A stretch of DNA of 52,164 nt from an uncultured Granulosicoccaceae bacterium (lineage in GTDB: Bacteria > Pseudomonadota > Gammaproteobacteria > Granulosicoccales > Granulosicoccaceae): contig CALHCI010000118.1 of assembly GCA_937931165.1 (NCBI GenBank), positions 1 to 52,164 on the forward strand, read 5' to 3'. How positions within the stretch are numbered: position 1 is the stretch's first letter; each line of letters opens with the position of its first letter. This document shows, piece by piece, positions 16,252 through 24,199 of this stretch. A program made the position numbers and the translations under genes. The notes below the pieces were generated by a model that was not told the origin of the DNA, searched no databases, and was given only the letters and a program-made list of their open reading frames with translations.

Positions 16252-17418
16252 TTATACCGCTTTTCTCTGTAATCTTAGTGACAGCAAAAAACCAACAAAT
16301 GCCATTATTGCGAGCAAACAAAACGCAATGAAATAACTGCCATAATGATCAAAAACACTGCCGGTAAGCACCGGCATAACAGACCCGAGCGTGCCGAAGA
16401 AAACCACCAGTCCAAAGATCTTTCCGTGCTCACGCATACCGAATAGTTCTGCCACTATTGGCGACACCACAGTAAACAATCCGCCATGTGTAAATCCGTA
16501 CACAATACAGAACACGTACAGCAAGTTAGCGTGCTCTATGAGGAGTAACAGCAGCAGACTCACTACCAACAGCGCCAAACACACAGAATAGGCTTTGAGC
16601 CCGCCGAAACGATCAACCGTCGAACCAAAAAGCAGCCTGCCCACAATACTGCTGCAAGCGATCACTGTGAGTAACGATGCGGCGGCGGTAGAAGCCAACC
16701 CGCTGTCAATCGCGTGCGGAACAATATGGGTGGGAATAGTCGTAAGGCTTGAAAACGCAGAGAACTGGATAGCGCACAACATCCACAACGAACTACTTTT
16801 TCTGGCATCGGCAAAAGTGCTGCCAAGGCGCTGCCGACTTTGTTGCTGCCGGACCTTTTCCTGCGGTGTTACGCCCATCAGCCAGGCACCTGCCAGCATC
16901 ACCACACAAGCACCAATCCCCAGCACTAAAAATGATTGTCGCCAACCGACTTTTGAAACAAGCAACACCACAAGTAACGGCACCAGCATCTGGCCACAGG
17001 CGGTACCTACTTTAACCACTCCGCTCATCAGACCCCGACGCCGCGGAAACCACTTTGCAATAGTAGAGAGTGTTACCACATCATGACTTGCCAGCCCGAC
17101 GGCGACCAGCGTTCCATACACCAGAAACAATTGCCATGGAGATGTAAGAAAATACAACAGCACATAGGCCAGCCCGGTACACACTGCAGCAAAAGTAATC
17201 ACCCAACGCGGGCCGAACCGGTCATTTGCCTGACCGGCAAAAGTTGCCATCAGCCCCATACTCATAAATGCCAGCGATGTTGCAGTTGATAGTTGAGTGC
17301 GCGACCAGCCGAATTCGGCTTCAAGCTCAATAAAGTAAACACCGTAAGAAAACACACAACCAATAACAACCGCCTGGACAAGAAAAGCCCCGGCGACAAT
17401 CAAATATCTTTTATCCAT
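16252..17418 (-). CDS. Major facilitator superfamily permease
   Basis: A 388-residue protein with twelve hydrophobic segments. The layout, with YLIVAGAFLVQAVVIGCVFSYGVYF first and MATFAGQANDRFGPRW as the MFS loop 2-3 motif, then WFPRRRGLMSGVVKVGTACGQM, resembles the oxalate/formate and monocarboxylate-porter type MFS proteins. The substrate is not evident. The start is taken at ATG 17418 with GGAAAA upstream; a GTG at 17448 would add ten residues ahead of the first helix. It is convergent with thiQ and is not obviously part of the thiamine operon. Confidence 0.88.
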   Translation of the reverse strand: MDKRYLIVAGAFLVQAVVIGCVFSYGVYFIELEAEFGWSRTQLSTATSLAFMSMGLMATFAGQANDRFGPRWVITFAAVCTGLAYVLLYFLTSPWQLFLVYGTLVAVGLASHDVVTLSTIAKWFPRRRGLMSGVVKVGTACGQMLVPLLVVLLVSKVGWRQSFLVLGIGACVVMLAGAWLMGVTPQEKVRQQQSRQRLGSTFADARKSSSLWMLCAIQFSAFSSLTTIPTHIVPHAIDSGLASTAAASLLTVIACSSIVGRLLFGSTVDRFGGLKAYSVCLALLVVSLLLLLLIEHANLLYVFCIVYGFTHGGLFTVVSPIVAELFGMREHGKIFGLVVFFGTLGSVMPVLTGSVFDHYGSYFIAFCLLAIMAFVGFLLSLRLQRKAV

Positions 17419-17605
17419 TGTTTTCCGGCAATACTTACAGTTCTTCACAATCCCCGAAAGCCGGTTGCGATGTACAAGCAGAAATAGACAGCGAGACCTG
17501 CACTGTGATTATTTTCTGGTTAGAAAGCAGCTCACCTGTGCAGTTGATCGGTGAGAGCATGATAAATTATCGATCCGCTATTTTACGCACAATTGGATTT
17601 TCACC

Positions 17606-18319
17606 ATGAAACTTTATTCTCAATCAGGTTCCAACCGCACTGCCGTATTAACACTGATACCGATGGCAACCCTGCTGATTGCGGGTTGTAACCCTACCAG
17701 CACACCCATGATTGATATGTGTCAGAAGATCACACAAAACCTTGTGGGCAATGTGAGTGAATGGCAGGAGCCGGGTAAATCAGAAACTAAAAAAATGGCC
17801 ACAGTAGAGGTGGGATATACCACTTCAGACGGGCAAACAGGCATGGCTGTCTGCCAGCACCCTAAAGAATATGTGACTAGTGAGGGTCGGGAGGAAGACA
17901 CCGGCAAGTACCGTGTGGCACCTGAAACCATGACGCTCAACGGTGTGCCAGTCAACTCTAAAGACCTCGTCTCCGCCTCTCTTGGCGCAACGAAACAAAT
18001 CGTTAAAGACACCGCAGAAAACACCAAAGAGAAGTCCGTACAGCTTGCCAGGGACGCTTCAGATAAAGCCAAAGAGCTCGCTGATCAGGCAGAAGTCATG
18101 GCAGCCGATGCCAAAGTGAAAGCAGAAGAGCTTGCAGTGAAAGCAGAAGCGCTGGCAGGTGATGCCAAAGTCAAAGCGGCGGAGCTGGCTCAGGAGGCGC
18201 GTGTGAAAGCAACGGAACTTGCGGCCCAGGCTTCTGAACTGTCAGCAGTTGCTACCGAAAAAGCACGTACTGCTGCACTGGAAGCAACCAAAGCAGTACA
18301 GGATCAGCTGGAAAAGTAA
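17606..18319 (+). CDS. Repeat-rich lipoprotein with Ala/Lys/Glu helical tail
   Basis: A 237-residue protein with a lipoprotein signal: a hydrophobic segment ending LLIAGC, with the lipidated Cys at residue 28. The middle part (residues 35-120) is an unrecognised globular stretch with two Cys. From about residue 140 to the end it is an almost uninterrupted amphipathic helix of 11-residue units such as KVKAEELAVKA and KVKAAELAQEA, similar to LEA-type or apolipoprotein-like repeats. It is probably anchored in the outer membrane with a long helical domain in the periplasm. Function unknown. Confidence 0.85.
   Translation: MKLYSQSGSNRTAVLTLIPMATLLIAGCNPTSTPMIDMCQKITQNLVGNVSEWQEPGKSETKKMATVEVGYTTSDGQTGMAVCQHPKEYVTSEGREEDTGKYRVAPETMTLNGVPVNSKDLVSASLGATKQIVKDTAENTKEKSVQLARDASDKAKELADQAEVMAADAKVKAEELAVKAEALAGDAKVKAAELAQEARVKATELAAQASELSAVATEKARTAALEATKAVQDQLEK
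18010..18310 (+). repeat. Degenerate 33-nt repeats coding 11-residue helical units
   Basis: Recurring units built on AAAGTGAAAGC-GAGCTTGC encode (A/V)KAxELAxxA steps. Period is 11 residues in protein and 33 nt in DNA; copies are degenerate. Confidence 0.6.
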
Positions 18320-18343
18320 TACGGCAGATCTGACTTTCAGATT

Positions 18344-18367
18344 GGCAGGGCACGAGCGCGCCCTGCC
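18344..18367 (+). terminator. GC-rich hairpin after the lipoprotein gene
   Basis: An 8-bp stem GGCAGGGC/GCCCTGCC with an 8-nt loop lies 24 nt after the stop. The T-tract is poor (TGTTCATTC), so termination is plausible but not certain. Confidence 0.5.
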
Positions 18368-18373
18368 TGTTCA

Positions 18374-18405
18374 TTCACTTATAAAAATCATCCACTTATA
18401 AAAAC
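18374..18405. repeat. Short direct repeat CACTTATAAAAA
   Basis: CACTTATAAAAA occurs twice 18 nt apart, at the convergent end of the lipoprotein gene and the minus-strand small membrane protein gene; the second copy overlaps the end of the latter. Confidence 0.6.
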
Positions 18406-18680
18406 GCGCTTACAATCAGATACAGCGCAATAGCGAGTAAGGCGTACAGGTATATTCTCCAGCGATAGGCACTGGCAGAAAACTTACCAATCAGTCCAAA
18501 CAAAAACGCGGCGACCAGTCCACCAACCACTGGCAAAGCTGCAGACATCACCGCCTGCATTTCATTGCCGTTACGCGAAAACCTTACTGCAAACACTGCA
18601 ACCACCACGAGCAGGGTGAAGGCGACAGCAGAGAGCCGGAGACCCCAGCTCGCTGCCGTGTTGGTTGACGTCTTCGCCAT
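18396..18680 (-). CDS. Small membrane protein, three helices, unknown function
   Basis: A 94-residue protein with three hydrophobic stretches: LSAVAFTLLVVVAVFAVRF, MSAALPVVGGLVAAFLFGLI and IYLYALLAIALYLIVSAFL. I recognise no family. Its ATG overlaps the lipase stop (TAATG), so it is the third gene of the fadL-lipase operon. It might help lipase biogenesis or act in the membrane with FadL, but that is inferred only from the coupling. Confidence 0.75.
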   Translation of the reverse strand: MAKTSTNTAASWGLRLSAVAFTLLVVVAVFAVRFSRNGNEMQAVMSAALPVVGGLVAAFLFGLIGKFSASAYRWRIYLYALLAIALYLIVSAFL

Positions 18681-20695
18681 TACTGCACCACGTCTGGATT
18701 GTTGATCTGCACAACCGCCCCACCGCTTGCAGCAAAGGCAGCGGTCTGTGATTGCATTTCAATTGTTGCAGCGAGGCTTGGGTTGTCCTCCGGGCCAGGT
18801 CGCAGTAGAGAGCTGTGATCACCTTCCGTAAATCTGACAATGGCAGATTCTGTGGTAGAAGCACTCGCACTTGACAGACCCATGACACGGGCAAGCGCTT
18901 CTGTACCAACCAGAGGTGCGCCAGGCACACTGTTCTTCACTGTCGTATCGCCAATGACTTCGATCATATGAACAGGGCTGTTCTGTGCTGCCATCTGTCC
19001 GAAATTGATAGCATCACCGGAATCTATGACGGTTTGGGCAGCGACTTTGAACTGTTCAAATGCTGCAGTTCCCTCTTCTACTCCGGAAGCGGCTAAACCG
19101 GCAATAATTGCCGGACCAAATGCTTCCGAGCTAATAGTGGTGCCAACAAGACCGGCTGCCGGCATACCGAGTGTGGCTGCTGTGATCGTCGTGTCAAAAG
19201 CCAGGAACGGTGTAGCCGCAGCGCCGCCGAGTGAATGGCCAATGAGCGTTTTCCTTGCAGCATTCACCGGCACCCCAGCAATGTTTGCAAGGCTTTCACT
19301 GAGTACAAACAAATCTGCAACAGATTGACGCAGGTTATCTCTGGTAGCCAACAGATACTGTGGTGAATAGAAATGTCTTCCGCTGCTGTCCGGTACACCA
19401 TCAGGACCAGCCGCACCACTTTCGTTATCGATCAGATCAATATTAAAAGTACGCTCCGTCTCTGCAAACGGGGTGTTGTCTGCATGCAACGGGTTGGTAG
19501 TATCGGTGATTCCGTGCATGGGCTGATCAATAGCGATCATCGCAAAACCCGCCTGCGCCATCGCATCTGCCAGTCCGATCATTGCTGATCGATCACTAGT
19601 GACACCATGTACAAATATTGCCACCGGCCAACCGTCAGTCGGGACAACATTACCGGAGTTAGCATTAGGCACGGTCATAAGTACCGGCACAGTTTGCACG
19701 CTGGTGGCAACTGGCGTGGTATTGAACCTGGTTAAATCACCGCCATTTGCAGCCTTCCAGAAGCTCGTGATACCTACAGGGTCATTAGCATTGGCAGGTG
19801 CAGTGCGGTAGTAAGGCAGATCAATAGTGCCTATGTAGATATCTGCAATGCCGGGCAAGCTATCTGAAACACTGCTGGTATTAAGCCCTGATGGTGCGAT
19901 AGTAATCGGGGCGGCGGTTGACGCAAACTTTACCGCCTGTAAAACCGGTGTGATGGACTGTGTTTTAAAAGACCATGCCTGCACGACAGTAGTTGCATCG
20001 ACACCGGCGGCCGCAGTTGCCGCGAGCAACGCATTAGTCAATTGCCGCACAGGCTCTAACGCTTCAGCGGGACCGGTCAGCGGAATTTCACCAGCGGTTA
20101 GCAGGAAGCTTGAACTCGGTGCGAGAGCCACTCCGTTAGTGCCCAAAATTCCATTGGTCGCCACCACGGCATAGTCGGTACTTTCATTTAAAGGAGCAAC
20201 CGGGACAATGGCGATACTTTCGCCAACCACGGCAACAGCAAGCTGTGTGGCATCGAGCTCACTGGCTATGCCGATTACCGCACCGGCCTCATTAGTCTGT
20301 ACCTCAAACACTCGAATCGTGTCGCCAAGCACCACAGTGTCACTGTCCACAGCGCCACCAAGTGCCATAGACATTGGCGACGAAACAGAAAAGCCATCCA
20401 GTGCATTCAAAGAAACCTGCGGATCGGTCAGATCATCAGGATCGGCGACCGGAATGTTGAGCGTGCCGTCTTCTGAGCCAGAGAACAGCAGGTTATTAGG
20501 GAATGGCAGTTCACCATTGGCCGGGTCGAACGATGCTTCGGGAGCAGCAGTTGCTGCTGCAGCTTCAGCAGCCTGGGCAAGCTGAAGCTGGGCAGTGGCA
20601 AGGCTGTTATCGAAGTCATACGATGTGGTATCGGAACAACCGTACAAGCCAACTGAGAGCACGGTACAGGCAATTATTTTGTTACTGGTTTTCAT
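18680..20695 (-). CDS. Extracellular/outer-membrane lipase, Pla-1/cef type lipoprotein
   Basis: A 671-residue alpha/beta-hydrolase. The start is set at ATG 20695 because GGAG lies 7 nt upstream and the protein then begins with a lipoprotein signal, MKTSNKIIACTVLSVGLYGC; an open frame further upstream only overlaps fadL. The N-terminal half (FDPANGELPFPNNLLFSG, NALDGFSVSSPM) matches the N-terminal domain of bacterial Pla-1/cef lipases. The catalytic half has the oxyanion region VAIFVHGVTSDRSAM, nucleophile Ser488 in GHSLGG and a late His in TEGDHSSLLRPG. Sixteen bases after fadL, so lipid hydrolysis and fatty acid uptake are made together. Confidence 0.9.
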   Translation of the reverse strand: MKTSNKIIACTVLSVGLYGCSDTTSYDFDNSLATAQLQLAQAAEAAAATAAPEASFDPANGELPFPNNLLFSGSEDGTLNIPVADPDDLTDPQVSLNALDGFSVSSPMSMALGGAVDSDTVVLGDTIRVFEVQTNEAGAVIGIASELDATQLAVAVVGESIAIVPVAPLNESTDYAVVATNGILGTNGVALAPSSSFLLTAGEIPLTGPAEALEPVRQLTNALLAATAAAGVDATTVVQAWSFKTQSITPVLQAVKFASTAAPITIAPSGLNTSSVSDSLPGIADIYIGTIDLPYYRTAPANANDPVGITSFWKAANGGDLTRFNTTPVATSVQTVPVLMTVPNANSGNVVPTDGWPVAIFVHGVTSDRSAMIGLADAMAQAGFAMIAIDQPMHGITDTTNPLHADNTPFAETERTFNIDLIDNESGAAGPDGVPDSSGRHFYSPQYLLATRDNLRQSVADLFVLSESLANIAGVPVNAARKTLIGHSLGGAAATPFLAFDTTITAATLGMPAAGLVGTTISSEAFGPAIIAGLAASGVEEGTAAFEQFKVAAQTVIDSGDAINFGQMAAQNSPVHMIEVIGDTTVKNSVPGAPLVGTEALARVMGLSSASASTTESAIVRFTEGDHSSLLRPGPEDNPSLAATIEMQSQTAAFAASGGAVVQINNPDVVQ

Positions 20696-20711
20696 CTGTG
20701 CGCTCCGGAAG

Positions 20712-22085
20712 CTATTTGAACTTGTAGGTAAGTTGTGCACTGAACAGGTTAATGTCAGCGTCGAAGACACCGCGAATGTGGGTTCCGCCAGGACTCTCAC
20801 TTGCGTTATCGATTGGTACCTGATCAACAAATACACGGGTGTAACCGAGATCCATTCCGAACTGTTCATTGAACTGATAGCCCATACCAAAAGACAACCA
20901 GCGGCGGTCTTCACCGGGAATTCGCGGGGTTCGCAGCACCGCAGACGGCACAGGGTCCTGATCATAGGCAACCCCGGCACGCAGAATGAGCTGCTCTGAA
21001 TGCTGATAGTTAACACCGGCAGAGACACGCCAGACATCTTCATAGGCCAGTGTATTTACACTGTCTCTGCCCTGCAGTGCAGCGCTGCCGTATACGATGC
21101 GAAGCTCTTCCAGACTGCTCCAGCCAGTAAACGTGGCATCGGCAAGCAGTTCAATTTGATCGGTGGCTTTGTGCGCTACCGAAAACATCGCACTGGCTGG
21201 CAAGTCTGCTGCGGCTGTTGCAGTGGTATCTCCAAACAACCCTGCTGCAAGTATCGGGTTTATCGTGAAATCTGCATCGCCTTCAAGCTCATGGTCTACC
21301 CCGTGGCGATAGGCAAAACCAAGCTTGGTTCCAGCCCTTGGCTTATACAGCACACCCACATTAAATGTCGCCGCAACAGAGTCACCGGTGATTTCAGCAT
21401 AGCCATCAGTCTCGATATTACCGGGCGTGGTTAAACCGGCATTGGCACAGGCGGCCAGTGGCACTGCGCCTGCCTGAAAAAGACCGAGACAAGTCGCCCC
21501 TGCATCGATAGCACTGCCCAGTGTGGCGTCGAACATCTGCACACTGATACCACCACCAATACTTACCTGATCATTAATACGGTATGCGAGTGACGGGTTG
21601 ATATCGAGCACAGACACCGCAGACTCAACCGCCTGATATCTGCCTACCCATTCACGGCCATAATCCGTAGAGTTACCGAAGGGCACACTAACGCCAAACC
21701 CGAACGCCAGATCATCTTTTAACTCACGGACGTAATAAAAGTTGGGGATAGCTGACGCACCACCCGGGTCTGATACTGTGTCACCCGATACAGGCGCCAG
21801 TCCGAAAGCCGGATTCAGCGTGGTACCGCGATCAGTAAATTCGTTTTTGACTGTAATGACGTGACCGGCGACTACCATCTCCGGCTTGCTTAATTCAAGC
21901 ATTCCCGCCGGATTAAACCAGACGGTCGAGGCATCAGTACTAACGGCGGATGCACCGGCATAGGCGTTGCCCATACCTGAACCACCTTGTTCAATCAACG
22001 CAAATCCACCTGCAAAGGCAGGCTGGAAATGCAAGGCAACTGCCGAAACAGCAATCGCTGGCACGAGCCGGGTGCGCGTTATCAT
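20712..22085 (-). CDS. fadL: FadL/OmpP1-family outer membrane fatty acid transporter
   Basis: A 457-residue beta-barrel protein with a Sec signal peptide ending FQPAFA before GGFALIEQGGSGMGNAYAG, the plug-like N-terminus typical of FadL. The family mark STVWFNPAGM is present, and the chain ends in an aromatic-ended strand, FSAQLTYKFK. FadL proteins let long-chain fatty acids and other hydrophobic compounds cross the outer membrane. It is the first gene of an operon with the lipase and a small membrane protein. The ATG has GGTGGAAA upstream. A 188-bp gap separates it from recD. Confidence 0.93.
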   Translation of the reverse strand: MITRTRLVPAIAVSAVALHFQPAFAGGFALIEQGGSGMGNAYAGASAVSTDASTVWFNPAGMLELSKPEMVVAGHVITVKNEFTDRGTTLNPAFGLAPVSGDTVSDPGGASAIPNFYYVRELKDDLAFGFGVSVPFGNSTDYGREWVGRYQAVESAVSVLDINPSLAYRINDQVSIGGGISVQMFDATLGSAIDAGATCLGLFQAGAVPLAACANAGLTTPGNIETDGYAEITGDSVAATFNVGVLYKPRAGTKLGFAYRHGVDHELEGDADFTINPILAAGLFGDTTATAAADLPASAMFSVAHKATDQIELLADATFTGWSSLEELRIVYGSAALQGRDSVNTLAYEDVWRVSAGVNYQHSEQLILRAGVAYDQDPVPSAVLRTPRIPGEDRRWLSFGMGYQFNEQFGMDLGYTRVFVDQVPIDNASESPGGTHIRGVFDADINLFSAQLTYKFK

Positions 22086-22273
22086 GGGTTTTCCACCAAT
22101 TACAATTGTTTATGGGTTTAGTGGTAGTCTGCCGGGTACACTCCTGTGATCCGCGGTTCAGTCCATTAGGTAACTTTGCACACTACCCACCTATAATAGC
22201 ATTCTCAGCAGTGAGGGTTATTTCCGTAAGGCGACAGAACCGTGCATCCATGCCGCCGCAATGAACCACAGCG

Positions 22274-24199
22274 CTAAAAATCGAGTTCGGTTTGTGTTGG
22301 AGTACCAGAAAAAGCGGGCTCAACGGCCCCAGACTCAACAGCAGACTCGGCTGCACGCTCAGCACCGGGCCAGAGCACGCCCAGAATACCGGATTGCCTT
22401 TGCGACCGGACCGTGATCGCCTGGGCCAGCTGTTCTGTATTTGCAATGACAGTGACTTTTTTTCGCGCCCGCGTAACAGCGGTATAGAGCAGCTCCCGGG
22501 TTAACAACGGGCTGTCGGAGTCCGGCAGAATGACAATCACCGAATCATATTCTGACCCCTGGCTTTTATGCACCGTCATCGCATAAAAAGTCTCGTGCCG
22601 CGGCAGCCGGCTCGGCGCGATGGCGCGAACACCGGATTCTCCAGGGAAATAGACCTTGAGATCTTTACCGCATTGCCAGCTAATGCCATAGTCTCCATTA
22701 AACAGCTTTTGAGCGGCGTTGTTTTCTGTCACCAATACCGGTTTGCCATGGTAGTTGGCGCTGTCTGCGGTAATTATTTGCTGCTCCTGCAACATCGCAC
22801 GGGCACGCTGATTAATGCCGTCAGCCCCGCTTCGACCTCGCTTTAGCGCGCATAGCACACACACCTCTTTCATTTTTTCGAGCGCGCTTTCAGGCTCACT
22901 GACTGATACAAGAGACTGATAACAGGGAAGTACATGCTCAAGTAACATCTGATCGATGTTCTGCATACTATGATCGAGCGTCTGCAAAGCCGGATATTGA
23001 TCTGAACTAAAATACTCAAGGCTGGCATCAACATCGCCAGAATTAATTGCCTCTGATAAGCCGGCTATACCACTCTGATCGTCCGCTCTGTGGCTTTTGT
23101 TGAGGTAGATAATGTGATCAGCTACCGGTGATTTCGGATTCGCTGCCGGTACCACATCAATGTCTGCCTTAGCTCGTAATTCATCCGTAATGCGACTGCT
23201 CAGTTGTGTACGGGTTTGCATGCCACAGATATCTGCCAGCACCATACCGGATTCAACGGACGCCAACTGATCCTTGTCCCCCAGTAGAATCAACCGTGAA
23301 TCTTCAGACACTGCACTTAATGTTCTTACCATTAGTGGCAGGTCTATCATGGACGCCTCATCTATGATGACTACATCATGTGGCAGCGGATTTTCAGCGT
23401 GAAACCGTGAAGTCGTTTTTCCGGGTATCAGCCCCATTAGCCGATGCAGGGTAACCGCTTCCAAGCACCGATAGGCGTCTGGTAATACCTGACTGGATTG
23501 AAGCGATTCGGTAAGTCGCGCTGCTGCTTTCCCCGTCGGTGCCGCCAGCGCCACTTTCATATCTGCCTGGTTTCCATTTAATGAATGGAGAACAGACAAA
23601 ACCGCTGCCACCGTGTAAGTCTTTCCGGTACCGGGGCCACCGGTAATAACGCAGAATTTTTTAATCGCAGCTACCGCAGCTGCCACTTTTTGCCAGTCAG
23701 TCTCAGTTGAGTTGTTAAAAACCAACTTCAACTGTTGCGTTAATAACGTCGTATCAACTTCGGGGGATGGCGCATCTACCCAGCTTTGCAATATCGATAG
23801 CAACGATTGTTCAAATTGCCAGTAGCGAGATAAATATAAACGATTATGTTTATCTAGAATCAGTGGTGCTTCAACTTCATGATCAGTCAGATCGACTATA
23901 TCTTCAGCCACTTCTTGCACCACCGATTGCGCCAATAGAACCTCTCTCCAGCTACCGGGTGTTGGCACCTCTCGTAGCGAAGCATCAATGTCAGGATGAC
24001 TAAATAAGCCGAAATGAGCTGCGTTATCAATTGCAAAAGAGGTATCCCCGAGACTCAACCGATAACTGGCCAGTGCGGCGGCAAGCGAAAGCTCCGCAAT
24101 TTCTCCGTCTCCGTTTGCAGCAGTAATGTATTCAGCAAACTGTATGTCGAATGGCCTCAACTCGCCAACACTGACCGCCTGTGTAAGTAAGTTACTCAC
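22274..24199 (-). CDS. recD: Exonuclease V alpha subunit RecD
   Basis: A 641-residue superfamily 1B helicase, the fast 5'-3' motor of RecBCD. Walker A is GGPGTGKT at residues 187-194; other helicase motifs are VVIIDEASMIDLPLM, LILLGDKDQLASVESG and the late motifs MTVHKSQGSEYDSV and LLYTAVTRARKKV. The N-terminal domain contacts RecB. It starts at a GTG that overlaps the recB stop (GTGA). The C-terminus is Ala/Glu rich and short beyond motif VI. Length is near the E. coli protein (608). Confidence 0.97.
   Translation of the reverse strand: MSNLLTQAVSVGELRPFDIQFAEYITAANGDGEIAELSLAAALASYRLSLGDTSFAIDNAAHFGLFSHPDIDASLREVPTPGSWREVLLAQSVVQEVAEDIVDLTDHEVEAPLILDKHNRLYLSRYWQFEQSLLSILQSWVDAPSPEVDTTLLTQQLKLVFNNSTETDWQKVAAAVAAIKKFCVITGGPGTGKTYTVAAVLSVLHSLNGNQADMKVALAAPTGKAAARLTESLQSSQVLPDAYRCLEAVTLHRLMGLIPGKTTSRFHAENPLPHDVVIIDEASMIDLPLMVRTLSAVSEDSRLILLGDKDQLASVESGMVLADICGMQTRTQLSSRITDELRAKADIDVVPAANPKSPVADHIIYLNKSHRADDQSGIAGLSEAINSGDVDASLEYFSSDQYPALQTLDHSMQNIDQMLLEHVLPCYQSLVSVSEPESALEKMKEVCVLCALKRGRSGADGINQRARAMLQEQQIITADSANYHGKPVLVTENNAAQKLFNGDYGISWQCGKDLKVYFPGESGVRAIAPSRLPRHETFYAMTVHKSQGSEYDSVIVILPDSDSPLLTRELLYTAVTRARKKVTVIANTEQLAQAITVRSQRQSGILGVLWPGAERAAESAVESGAVEPAFSGTPTQTELDF

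Noticed and set aside
16226..16256. Hairpin AACCTG/CAGGTT between thiQ and the MFS gene as terminator
   Set aside because: Only a 6-bp stem with a 13-nt loop and no T-tract; too weak to call.
16595..17086. 163-codon open frame on the plus strand inside the MFS gene
   Set aside because: Antisense to a well-supported membrane protein gene, no RBS or family features.
20696..21043. In-frame open extension of the lipase gene upstream of 20695
   Set aside because: It overlaps the end of fadL on the same strand and encodes nothing like a signal peptide; ATG 20695 has GGAG and a lipoprotein signal.
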